DNA of 8,145 nucleotides from JBGZFC01 sp964346495 (lineage in GTDB: Bacteria > Bacteroidota > Bacteroidia > Bacteroidales > Dysgonomonadaceae): assembly GCA_964346495.1 (NCBI GenBank), contig CAYFUW010000087.1, forward strand, positions 1 through 8,145, written 5' to 3'. Every line of letters begins with the position of its first letter. Position 1 is the first letter of the stretch. Below the pieces are notes generated by a model that saw only the letters and a list, made by a program, of their open reading frames with translations, did not search any database and was not told the DNA's origin. Below, piece after piece: positions 1-5,683 of the stretch. The position numbers and the translations under genes were made by a program.

Positions 1-68
1 TCGGTCAAACCCCCTTTATTTTTTCTAATATTTTTGTCGGTCAGTAGTGATTTTTTATAATAAATAAG

Positions 69-141
69 AGCCACAAGCGAGGTTCGAACTCGCGACCTAT
101 GCGTTACGAATGCGTTACTCTACCAACTGAGCTATTATGGC
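69..141 (-). tRNA. tRNA-Thr (anticodon CGT), possibly degenerate
   Basis: Read on the minus strand, this 73-nt gene folds as a class I tRNA. The 7-bp acceptor stem GCCATAA/TTGTGGC has one G-U pair. The D arm is GCTC/GAGT with loop AGTTGGTA, the variable loop is AGGTC, and the T arm GCGAG/CTCGC carries loop TTCGAAC. The anticodon loop TTCGTAA gives CGT, which reads the threonine codon ACG; G1-C72, C2-G71 and the GU of the anticodon agree with threonine identity. The discriminator base is T and no CCA is encoded, so the 3' end needs a CCA-adding enzyme. The anticodon stem ACGCA/CGCAT has only three Watson-Crick pairs and two A-C mismatches (28-42 and 31-39). The gene lies 37 bp downstream of uppP on the same strand and could be read through from that operon; no separate promoter was found. 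It may be functional or a decaying copy. Confidence 0.85.
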
Positions 142-178
142 AAGTTTATAATGAAAAGATCGTGTAAAAGCGGCTTTG

Positions 179-982
179 TTATTGTAAAACTGTAAATAAA
201 ACTGTAGCCAAACCAACTATTGAACAGTAAATTGCAAAATAAATCAGTTTGCCTTTTTTTACAATATTAATCATCCATTTGCAAGCGATGCATCCCGATA
301 CAAATGCAGCAATAAAACCGGCAATCAGAGACATTGTGGGAATACTTCCTGTAGCAGTTACTTCTCCTTGTGCCATTTTTATAATATCGAGTAGTGCTTC
401 ACCCAAAATAGGCGGTATAACCATTAAAAATGAAAATTGAGCTAGTGATGCTTTATTATTGCCCAACAACAGACCTGTGGCGATTGTAGTTCCTGAACGC
501 GATAATCCGGGCATTACGGCAACTGCTTGCGAAAGACCGATAATAAAAGCATCGCGCATACTTATTTTGCTTTTCTGTTTTGGTTTGTAAAAGTGTGCGA
601 AAGTGAGTAAAACAGCTGTTAACAGTAACATAAGACCAACAATTAACAGACCTGACCCGAAAATCTCTTCTACTTTATCTTTAAAAAAGAGTCCCACAAT
701 CCCGATTGGAATCATTGAGATAAGTATATTGATAAAATATCTTGTTTCGTCATTGAGTTTGAATTTGAAAATACCTTTGAAAAGCTGAATAATCTCTCTC
801 CCAAGAATAACCAAAGTACTAAAAACGGTAGCAACATGCACCGCTACAGTAAAAGCCATATTTTGTTCGGCATCAATTCCAAACAGTGCAGAGCCAATAG
901 CCAGGTGACCGCTGCTGCTCACGGGCAGATACTCTGTCAATCCTTGCAGTATGCCGAGGATAATTGCTTCTAAAACGCTCAT
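179..982 (-). CDS. uppP: undecaprenyl-diphosphatase UppP (BacA family)
   Basis: This integral membrane enzyme removes a phosphate from undecaprenyl diphosphate to regenerate the lipid carrier for peptidoglycan and other envelope polymers; family members also give bacitracin resistance. The protein has 267 residues, the normal length for the family. Both signature motifs are present: GLTEYLPVSSSGH at residues 14-26 (with the conserved Glu17 and the serine-rich stretch) and PGLSRSG at 158-164 with the conserved Arg162. Most of the remainder is hydrophobic, with membrane segments at about 40-61, 83-100, 111-131, 145-170, 181-201, 216-238 and 246-266. It is the last protein gene of the ftsX operon, starting 30 bp after the DUF3098 stop. 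The ATG at 982 is preceded by AT-rich sequence without a Shine-Dalgarno site, as is usual in Bacteroidota. Confidence 0.96.
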   Translation of the reverse strand: MSVLEAIILGILQGLTEYLPVSSSGHLAIGSALFGIDAEQNMAFTVAVHVATVFSTLVILGREIIQLFKGIFKFKLNDETRYFINILISMIPIGIVGLFFKDKVEEIFGSGLLIVGLMLLLTAVLLTFAHFYKPKQKSKISMRDAFIIGLSQAVAVMPGLSRSGTTIATGLLLGNNKASLAQFSFLMVIPPILGEALLDIIKMAQGEVTATGSIPTMSLIAGFIAAFVSGCIACKWMINIVKKGKLIYFAIYCSIVGLATVLFTVLQ

Positions 983-1012
983 TTAATAAAAAAAGTAAAG
1001 TGTAAATTAGTT

Positions 1013-1249
1013 TTATTCTGTTTTGCTTTTCGATGGAATAAGAATTCCAACAATCATTCCGACAAATCCTAACACGCAAACCGCAGGAGCCAGTTTTATG
1101 CGACGTGCACTAAAAATATCGGGATTGAAACCTTGTTCGGCTGTAGTTGAACCACCTGTCATCAAAAGGAAACCGATAATAATAATCAGTACTGATATAA
1201 GGCAAATTATAAGATTGATTTTTCCGAAAACGAATTTTTTTTCTGACAT
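1013..1249 (-). CDS. DUF3098 small two-helix membrane protein
   Basis: This 78-residue protein has two predicted membrane helices, at about residues 11-31 and 53-71, with a short polar linker between them. The linker carries the conserved block FNPDIFSARRIKLAP (41-55), which I recognise as typical of the DUF3098 family. That family is largely confined to Bacteroidota and usually sits between ftsX and uppP, exactly as here. The gene starts 12 bp after the ftsX stop and ends 30 bp before uppP, so co-transcription is very likely. Its function is unknown. Its constant position suggests a role connected with FtsX or the division-site envelope, but that is inference. A plus-strand reading frame over the same bases (1023-1265) is a shadow. 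Confidence 0.9.
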   Translation of the reverse strand: MSEKKFVFGKINLIICLISVLIIIIGFLLMTGGSTTAEQGFNPDIFSARRIKLAPAVCVLGFVGMIVGILIPSKSKTE

Positions 1250-1261
1250 TGTTTTAATTTT

Positions 1262-2140
1262 TTAGATGTAATAAAGATTGTCTGCACTCATTTTTACATA
1301 TCTATTTACTGCAAAAAAGGTTGCAATAGTTGTAATCAGAATACCGAAAATAATAACTATTCCAAATATTATAATCATGTTCGAAAGTGGTAGAATAGTA
1401 CTAAGCTCTCTGTACTCTTTCCCAAAATAGGTGATTATAAAGTAGATAATTCCGTTAGCCAGTAGTCCTGCAAAAATTCCGTTCACTACATTCGACTGCA
1501 TAAATGGGCGACGAATAAAACCGCCAGTTGCGCCAACCAGTTTCATCGTGTTGATAATAAAGCGTTTGGAATATATACTTAGCCGAATAGTATTTCTGAT
1601 AAGCGTGAACGAGATAAAAAGCAGGATTGCTGCCAAAATCAGTAAGATTATTGTGGCTTTCGAGATGTTATTGTTTACAAAATCCAGTGCTTCTTGCTGA
1701 TATATCAGGTCTTGTACATTGTTTTCCTGTTTTAGTTTTTCGTTTATCAGCGCAATACTGTCGTTGTTGGCATATTCCGAATGTAGGAAAATTTCGATTA
1801 CATCTTGAGCGGGATTGAAACCGATAAGCTCTTCCGGGTCTTCGCCCAACTCTTCAATAAGTTTTTGCTTACTCTCTTCTTTGCTGATATATCGGGTGGC
1901 TTTTACAAACGGCTTTGCTTCTAAACCTGTTTTTATGCGGGTGATATCTGCTTCTTTAACATCGCTGTCGAGCATCACGCTAAAACTCATATTCTCTTTC
2001 ACGAAATTGGATAATCCCTGCCCGAGAAACAGAATCAAAATAGCCATTCCCAATAGCACCAAAACCATTGTAATGCTGATTGTTGACGTGATTTTAGCGT
2101 TTAAAAACTTTACTTTGGATATCTTTTTCTTTTTCGACAT
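1262..2140 (-). CDS. ftsX: cell division protein FtsX (ABC-type permease)
   Basis: FtsX is the membrane partner of the ATPase FtsE; the complex acts at the division septum and in many bacteria controls peptidoglycan hydrolases. The 292-residue protein has the expected topology: a basic cytoplasmic start (MSKKKKISKVK), TM1 at about 21-43, an extracytoplasmic domain at about 44-161 containing the conserved RYISKEE (83-89), then TM2 at 162-182, TM3 at 219-239 and TM4 at 255-277. The MKLVGAT block (199-205) after TM2 is the family signature of the FtsX C-terminal permease domain. No ftsE is adjacent, which is common in Bacteroidota. It is the first gene of the ftsX - DUF3098 - uppP operon. I found no convincing promoter directly upstream; the 94 bp before the start lead into the repeat region. 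Confidence 0.95.
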   Translation of the reverse strand: MSKKKKISKVKFLNAKITSTISITMVLVLLGMAILILFLGQGLSNFVKENMSFSVMLDSDVKEADITRIKTGLEAKPFVKATRYISKEESKQKLIEELGEDPEELIGFNPAQDVIEIFLHSEYANNDSIALINEKLKQENNVQDLIYQQEALDFVNNNISKATIILLILAAILLFISFTLIRNTIRLSIYSKRFIINTMKLVGATGGFIRRPFMQSNVVNGIFAGLLANGIIYFIITYFGKEYRELSTILPLSNMIIIFGIVIIFGILITTIATFFAVNRYVKMSADNLYYI

Positions 2141-2234
2141 ATAATCTGTACTGATAACCCTTTAAGGCTTTGTAAAAAATCAAATACAAAGAAACGAAAT
2201 AATTAACAATATCTGAAAAATAAGGAAGATTATT
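2141..2234. other. AT-rich leader upstream of ftsX
   Basis: This is AT-rich intergenic sequence between the ftsX start and the first repeat array. It should contain the ftsX promoter or leader, but I found no exact TAnnTTTG box on the minus strand; the closest text, TTTGTATTTG near 2180-2190, does not fit the spacing. The end of this stretch (2224-2239) resembles the junction that precedes other heptamer arrays in the window. Confidence 0.3.
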
Positions 2235-2269
2235 TTAGACACAAGATTCAAGAGCCAAGACAAAAGACT
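2235..2269 (+). repeat. heptamer array, family i (YAAGANN), 5 units
   Basis: Five consecutive 7-bp units are read on the plus strand: ttagaca, caagatt, caagagc, caagaca, aaagact. The bases AAGA are nearly fixed and the flanking positions vary, so this is a degenerate array and not a perfect microsatellite. The same family, also in five units, recurs at 5586-5620. It is preceded by GAAGATTATTTTAGA, which resembles the junction found before the other arrays. Confidence 0.75.
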
Positions 2270-2271
2270 TT

Positions 2272-2299
2272 TCGATTTCGGATTTTGGATTTACGATTT
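2272..2299 (+). repeat. heptamer array, family ii (NSGATTT), 4 units
   Basis: Four consecutive units follow the previous array after two bases: tcgattt, cggattt, tggattt, acgattt. A degenerate fifth unit (ttggatg) continues to 2306. GATTT is invariant; the first base is variable and the second is c or g. Two reverse-complement units of the same type (aaatcgt, aaatagt) occur at 5641-5654. Confidence 0.7.
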
Positions 2300-2317
2300 T
2301 TGGATGGTTGTTGTTCC

Positions 2318-2357
2318 TTGTCATTCAGAAACAAGCTTTAGCGAAGTGAAGAATCTA
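2318..2357 (+). repeat. dispersed core repeat, copy 1
   Basis: This 40-bp sequence begins TTGTCATTCAGAA, continues with AGCTTTAGCGAAG and ends TGAAGAATCTA. Related copies are at 5539-5579 (plus) and 5655-5683 (minus). I recognise the TTGTCATTCTGAA...GAAGAATCT type as a widely dispersed intergenic repeat in Bacteroidota and other bacteria. It has no known function and is non-coding. Here it is followed directly by an AT-rich spacer and a heptamer array. Confidence 0.75.
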
Positions 2358-2360
2358 ATT

Positions 2361-2398
2361 TTTAGAACAAAGAGCAAAGAATAAAGATAAAAGACTTT
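2361..2398 (+). repeat. heptamer array, family iii (YAARGAN), 4-5 units
   Basis: The units are tttagaa (degenerate), caaagag, caaagaa, taaagat and aaaagac, followed by a T run. The same five-unit design occurs on the minus strand at 5796-5830, where the units read tatagag, caaggaa, caaagaa, caaggag, taaagac. The array starts three bases after the end of core repeat copy 1. Confidence 0.7.
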
Positions 2399-2400
2399 TT

Positions 2401-2578
2401 TTAGATGCACTTGTCCGCCAAAGGCTAATTTCCCCTGCTCGCGCCATTCTGTGAATTGTGTGTTGCGAAGCAAATAATTGCCTTCGGCAGACACGCTTTA
2501 CAAAAGCGCGCCAGCAAGAAACTTTTGTCGAACGAAGTTCCTATCATTTTTATCATGCGAAGCATCTATCTTATAGAT
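2401..2578. other. GC-richer hairpin-rich intergenic segment
   Basis: This stretch is visibly richer in G and C than the surrounding intergenic DNA and holds several small dyads. They are a bulged hairpin at 2464-2489 (TGC-GAAG-CAA against TTG-CTTC-GCA), a perfect 6-bp stem CGCTTT-ACA-AAAGCG at 2494-2508, GAAC-GAA-GTTC at about 2530-2540, and ATCTAT-CTT-ATAGAT at 2564-2578. The end, GCGAAGCATCTA, resembles the tail of the core repeat. A 43-codon minus-strand frame (2425-2556) exists but has no feature supporting a real protein. It could be a structured RNA, a mobile-element remnant or a longer member of the local repeat system. I do not recognise it. Confidence 0.4.
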
Positions 2579-2585
2579 ACACGAC

Positions 2586-2655
2586 ACGCACCCCGCAACA
2601 CGCAACTCGCAACACGTAACTCGTAACCCGTACCACGCAACCCGCAACCCGTACA
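2586..2655 (+). repeat. heptamer array, family iv (NCGYAAC), 10 units
   Basis: Ten consecutive 7-bp units are read in perfect phase on the plus strand: acgcacc, ccgcaac, acgcaac, tcgcaac, acgtaac, tcgtaac, ccgtacc, acgcaac, ccgcaac, ccgtaca. Position 1 is a, c or t (never g) and position 4 is c or t; the other positions are almost fixed. The array ends 7 bp before the stop codon of the nucleotidyltransferase gene (reading in from its 3' side). Because 21 bp equals three units, any frame through it yields a 7-residue periodic peptide such as LRVASCV. Such text appears as false proteins when the repeat is translated. Confidence 0.9.
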
Positions 2656-2662
2656 CTCAAAA

Positions 2663-4084
2663 CTACGAATATCCCAATTCTTTCGCTTTTTCCAGCATAA
2701 ACTGATATGCTGCATCGTACTCATTAGGGATAATACCATCGAGGATTGCATCTTTAATGGCGGCTTTCAAAACACCAACTTCCTTTCCTGCGGGAAGTCC
2801 GAAAACCTGCATTATTTCGTTTCCATCGATAGGTGGCTGGAAGTTTCGCACACGATCTTTCTCTTCTATTTCGCGAAGCTTGTGACGCACTATCTGGAAA
2901 TTGTGCAGATGGCGGCGCACCTTTTCGGGATTTTTTGAAGTGATATCTGCTTCGCAAAGAGTCATCAAGTCGTCGATATCGTCACCTGCATCAAAAAGCA
3001 AACGTCTTACAGCCGAGTCGGTTACTTCAAATTCAACCAACTGCATAGGTCGCATGTGAAGCGATACCATTTTTTGCACATATTTCATCTTCTCGTTTTG
3101 CGGCAACTTCATACGGCGAAATATTTTTGGAACCATTTTTTCGCCAACGTAGTTATGGTTGTGAAAAGTCCATCCAAGTTTCGCATCCCACCGTTTTGTT
3201 ACCGGTTTGGCTATATCGTGCAAAATTGCCGACCAACGCAACCAGAGATTATCTGTTTTACGTGCAATATTATCGAGTACTGCCAGGGTGTGGTAGTAGT
3301 TATCTTTGTGTCCCACGCCATCTTTGGTTTCGGCACCTTTCAGAGCCAGTAGTTCAGGGAAAATTATTTCTAATAGCCCTGTTTTCTCTAAAAGTTCAAA
3401 CCCAACCGATGGTTTGGGCGAGAGCACTATTTTATTGAGTTCATCTGCAATTCGCTCTTTCGAGATAATGTGAATTCTCTCTCTATTGTGAGTGATTGCA
3501 TCGAATGTTTCGGGATAGATATCAAAGCCAAGTTGCGAAGCAAACCTGATGGCACGCATCATCCGCAACGGGTCGTCGCTGAAAGTAACATTAGGTTCAA
3601 GCGGTGTTCTGATAATTAATCTTTCGATATCATCTATTCCGCCAAATGGGTCAACAAGCTCTCCAAATCTATCTTCATTAAGGCAGAAAGCCATAGCGTT
3701 GATTGTGAAATCGCGACGCTTTTGGTCATCTTCCAACGTGCCGTCTTCAACAATCGGGTTTCGGGAATCGCGGGTATAAGACTCTTTTCGTGCACCCACG
3801 AACTCAATCTCTGTATCCTTATATTTTATCTGTGCAGTTCCGTAAGTTTTAAAAACAGATAGGCGAGCACCTTTACCCAATTTCTGTTTCACAGCTTCGG
3901 CAAGTTCAATTCCTTTACCAACGGTAACAATATCTATATCTTTTGAGTGGCGAAAAAGAAAAAAATCTCGTACATATCCACCTATAACGTAACACTCCAA
4001 TCCCATTTCATCCGCAGTTTGCGAAATAAGCTTGAAAGTTGGTGTATTTAGATACGATTGAATTTCAGTTATAGATATTTCCAT
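2663..4084 (-). CDS. CCA tRNA nucleotidyltransferase / poly(A) polymerase family protein with HD domain
   Basis: The enzyme is expected to add or repair the 3'-CCA of tRNAs; by sequence alone the family cannot be fully separated from A-adding enzymes or poly(A) polymerases. The 473-residue protein begins with the class II nucleotidyltransferase head: GGYVRD at 35-40, the metal-binding aspartates of DID at 49-51, and RRDFTINAMA at 123-132. The nucleotide/tRNA-binding neck DDPLRMMRAIRFA lies at 170-182. An HD phosphohydrolase-type domain follows, with His265, the HD pair at 289-290 and a histidine-rich HNHN at 308-311. The C-terminal part (about 416-471) is the usual tail of Bacteroidota homologues. 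A CCA-adding role fits the window, since the tRNA gene at 69-141 encodes no CCA. The gene stands alone, divergent from the lipoprotein gene, and a repeat array abuts its stop codon. Confidence 0.92.
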   Translation of the reverse strand: MEISITEIQSYLNTPTFKLISQTADEMGLECYVIGGYVRDFFLFRHSKDIDIVTVGKGIELAEAVKQKLGKGARLSVFKTYGTAQIKYKDTEIEFVGARKESYTRDSRNPIVEDGTLEDDQKRRDFTINAMAFCLNEDRFGELVDPFGGIDDIERLIIRTPLEPNVTFSDDPLRMMRAIRFASQLGFDIYPETFDAITHNRERIHIISKERIADELNKIVLSPKPSVGFELLEKTGLLEIIFPELLALKGAETKDGVGHKDNYYHTLAVLDNIARKTDNLWLRWSAILHDIAKPVTKRWDAKLGWTFHNHNYVGEKMVPKIFRRMKLPQNEKMKYVQKMVSLHMRPMQLVEFEVTDSAVRRLLFDAGDDIDDLMTLCEADITSKNPEKVRRHLHNFQIVRHKLREIEEKDRVRNFQPPIDGNEIMQVFGLPAGKEVGVLKAAIKDAILDGIIPNEYDAAYQFMLEKAKELGYS

Positions 4085-4142
4085 TTTTTACTTTTTCGAT
4101 AATTTTGTTGAGTAGATGCGATGCGCTCTATTGTTTATAAAT

Positions 4143-4162
4143 ACAAATTTACAATAATTTGT
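4143..4162. promoter_or_regulatory. 7-bp inverted repeat in the divergent promoter region
   Basis: ACAAATT and AATTTGT are perfect reverse complements separated by 6 bp, and the palindrome GTGCAC (4161-4166) overlaps the right end. The dyad covers the candidate -7 box of the minus-strand gene and lies about 33 bp before the plus-strand -7 box. It could be an operator, but in such AT-rich DNA chance is also plausible. Confidence 0.25.
4144..4151 (-). promoter_or_regulatory. candidate -7 box for the nucleotidyltransferase gene
   Basis: On the minus strand the bases read TAAATTTG, an exact match to the Bacteroidota -7 consensus TAnnTTTG. Transcription starting a few bases downstream would give a leader of about 50 nt. 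No TTG -33 element was found at the expected 19-21 bp spacing, so the call is tentative. The box lies within one arm of a dyad at 4143-4162. Confidence 0.35.
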
Positions 4163-4194
4163 GCACAAAAAAGCCCTATTTGCCGTTTTTTTAC

Positions 4195-4202
4195 TACATT
4201 TG
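4195..4202 (+). promoter_or_regulatory. candidate -7 box for the lipoprotein-arfB operon
   Basis: TACATTTG matches the Bacteroidota -7 consensus TAnnTTTG and lies 35 bp before the preferred ATG at 4238, giving a leader of about 30 nt. No -33 TTG is at the right distance. Its position inside the upstream extension of the reading frame is one reason for choosing the 4238 start. Confidence 0.4.
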
Positions 4203-4237
4203 TCCTAATCTCAACAGTAAATAACAGACGAAAAACA

Positions 4238-5059
4238 ATGCGAATCAGTTTTAAAACAGTTTATTTGATACTACTATCGTTTCTGATTGTCTCCTGTTCC
4301 GGAAACAAAAGAAATGCCGAACAGTTGTTGTCGGAAGCACAAAGTTTATATGCCGAAGGCGAATTATCTCTCGCGAAATTAAAAATAGATAGTATAAAGA
4401 TATTGTTTCCAAAGGCTTATGATGAGATAAAGTCGGGAATGAAGTTGATGCAAGATATTCGTATGGCTGAAAATGTGCGAAATATTGCTTTTTGCGACTC
4501 AATGCTTATTGTGAGTGAGGAGAAAAAAACGGAACTTGTAAAACAGTTTACTTTTATGAAAGATGCCGAATATCAGGAACTTGGTGTATATTATCCAAAA
4601 TCTTATCCTTACAATCAATCGCTTAACAGGAATGGTTTACGTGCAGGTGTGGAGGAGAAAGGACAGATGTTTATTGAAAGTATTTTGTTAAACAATCGGA
4701 TAAAGCATAATAAAATAAGAGTAACTACAAAAAGTGGCGATTTCGCTGAAACTTTGGCTGTTACGTCCGATGGATTTAATCATAGTTTTACTACTTTGGA
4801 TAAAAGCTATGAAATTGTTCGTTTTAATGAGAGCACCGAAAACGGTGTTATTAACTTTATCTATACATTTCAGGATAACCCCATTAGTCTGTTTTTTGTA
4901 GGTAATCGTGAAGTTTCAGTATCGCTTACCAATGCACAAATAAAGGGTGTAGTGCAATCTTTCGAACTGTCGATATTATTACTCGAAATTGAAAAACTGA
5001 AATTTGAAAAAGAGAAAAGCGAAACCTTAATCAGATATTTAGAAAGCAAAAAAGATTGA
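4238..5059 (+). CDS. uncharacterised Bacteroidales-type lipoprotein
   Basis: The frame is open from an ATG at 4121, but the ATG at 4238 is preferred. It places a lipoprotein signal right at the N-terminus (basic MRISFK, hydrophobic core, lipobox IVSC with the lipidated Cys20), and a candidate promoter lies between the two ATGs. The protein then has 273 residues. After the cysteine (CSGNKR) comes a TPR-like helical pair at about 26-60, with small and aromatic residues spaced as in A..LY..G....A. The middle is a mixed beta-rich region (about 110-235), and the end is a charged, probably coiled-coil helix (about 247-271). It resembles conserved hypothetical lipoproteins of Bacteroidales, but I cannot assign a function. 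No acidic surface-export signal follows the cysteine, so an inward-facing anchor is a reasonable guess. arfB follows after 35 bp and is likely co-transcribed. Confidence 0.8.
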   Translation: MRISFKTVYLILLSFLIVSCSGNKRNAEQLLSEAQSLYAEGELSLAKLKIDSIKILFPKAYDEIKSGMKLMQDIRMAENVRNIAFCDSMLIVSEEKKTELVKQFTFMKDAEYQELGVYYPKSYPYNQSLNRNGLRAGVEEKGQMFIESILLNNRIKHNKIRVTTKSGDFAETLAVTSDGFNHSFTTLDKSYEIVRFNESTENGVINFIYTFQDNPISLFFVGNREVSVSLTNAQIKGVVQSFELSILLLEIEKLKFEKEKSETLIRYLESKKD

Positions 5060-5094
5060 TTTTTTCTATTTTAGAAATTGCAACATAACCTAAA

Positions 5095-5505
5095 ATGAAA
5101 GTCGATATTACTTCACTTGTTAGCGAATGTACTTTTGCAACTGCCCGAAGCAGCGGCGCAGGCGGGCAAAATGTAAACAAGGTAGAAACAAAAGTTTTGC
5201 TCTCTTTCGATATTGATAACTCTTTGACATTAAATGATGAGGAGAAAAGTGTGCTGAAAGAGAAGCTAAAAAATCGGATAAATAAAGAAGGAGTTTTACA
5301 ACTTTCGAGTGAATCTGAGCGGACTCAACTTTCTAATCGAAAAAAAGTTATTGAAAGATTTACTTCGCTTGTTACCAATGCTCTAAAACCTGAGAAACCC
5401 AGAAAAAAGACAAAGCCAACCGCAGCATCTATCAAAAAACGATTGGAAGATAAGAAAAGAGTGAGCGAGATAAAAAAGCTTAGAAGTAAAAGATTAGATT
5501 TCTAA
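5095..5505 (+). CDS. arfB: peptidyl-tRNA hydrolase ArfB (YaeJ/ICT1-type ribosome rescue factor)
   Basis: ArfB enters stalled ribosomes whose mRNA has run out and hydrolyses the peptidyl-tRNA, releasing the nascent chain without a stop codon. The 136-residue protein is the usual length for this codon-independent release-factor relative. The catalytic block RSSGAGGQNVNKVETKV (residues 18-34) contains GGQ at 23-25; the residue before it is Ala22 where GPGGQ is the more common form. RTQLSNRKKVIERF (76-89) matches the second conserved helix. The C-terminal tail from about 101 to 133 is rich in Lys and Arg, as needed to sit in the empty mRNA channel. No codon-recognition domain is present, which rules out RF1 and RF2. 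It follows the lipoprotein gene by 35 bp with no evident promoter of its own. Confidence 0.93.
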   Translation: MKVDITSLVSECTFATARSSGAGGQNVNKVETKVLLSFDIDNSLTLNDEEKSVLKEKLKNRINKEGVLQLSSESERTQLSNRKKVIERFTSLVTNALKPEKPRKKTKPTAASIKKRLEDKKRVSEIKKLRSKRLDF

Positions 5506-5538
5506 CAGACTGTATCAAAAGTAAAGCAAATCACTGAA

Positions 5539-5579
5539 TTGTCATACTGAATGGAGCTTTTAGCGGAATGAAGTATCTA
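5539..5579 (+). repeat. dispersed core repeat, copy 2
   Basis: This is a second plus-strand copy of the core repeat, beginning TTGTCATACTGAATGGAG and ending TGAAGTATCTA. Like copy 1 it keeps a central CTTTTAGCGGAA segment, which copy 3 lacks. An AT-rich spacer and a family i heptamer array follow it directly. Confidence 0.75.
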
Positions 5580-5585
5580 TATTTT

Positions 5586-5620
5586 TAAGATACAAGACAC
5601 AAGAGTCAAGACATAAGACC
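5586..5620 (+). repeat. heptamer array, family i (YAAGANN), 5 units
   Basis: The units are taagata, caagaca, caagagt, caagaca and taagacc. They match the array at 2235-2269 in unit length, number and consensus. The array follows core copy 2 after the spacer TATTTT. Confidence 0.75.
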
Positions 5621-5654
5621 TTATTATTCCAGCTAATTATAAATCGTAAATAGT

Positions 5655-5683
5655 TAGATTCTTCACTCCGTTCAGAATGACAA
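5655..5683 (-). repeat. dispersed core repeat, copy 3 (short form)
   Basis: On the minus strand it begins TTGTCATTCTGAACGGAG and ends TGAAGAATCTA, lacking the roughly 12-bp central segment of copies 1 and 2. Beyond its end (lower coordinates) lie two family ii heptamers (5641-5654), so this copy also abuts heptamer sequence. Confidence 0.75.

Noticed and set aside
1..43. TCGGTCA direct repeat at 1-7 and 37-43
   Set aside because: Seven bases, twice, at the window edge; too short to distinguish from chance or from an att site.
1815..2144. 109-codon plus-strand frame opposite ftsX
   Set aside because: It is the antisense of a well-supported ftsX; its composition is explained by the hydrophobic coding on the other strand.
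2425..2556. 43-codon minus-strand frame in the hairpin-rich segment
   Set aside because: No recognisable motif or start context, and it runs through small dyads within a repeat region.
2586..2655. Tandem units resembling a CRISPR array
   Set aside because: Units are 7 bp, contiguous and without spacers; there are no cas genes. It is a tandem heptamer array.
4121..4237. N-terminal 39-residue extension of the lipoprotein frame
   Set aside because: It would bury the lipoprotein signal at residues 40-59, and a candidate -7 promoter box lies inside it; the ATG at 4238 is far more likely.
5043..5072. A-run and T-run around the lipoprotein stop as a terminator
   Set aside because: Only A-T pairing, overlapping the stop codon, and arfB follows closely; co-transcription is more plausible.
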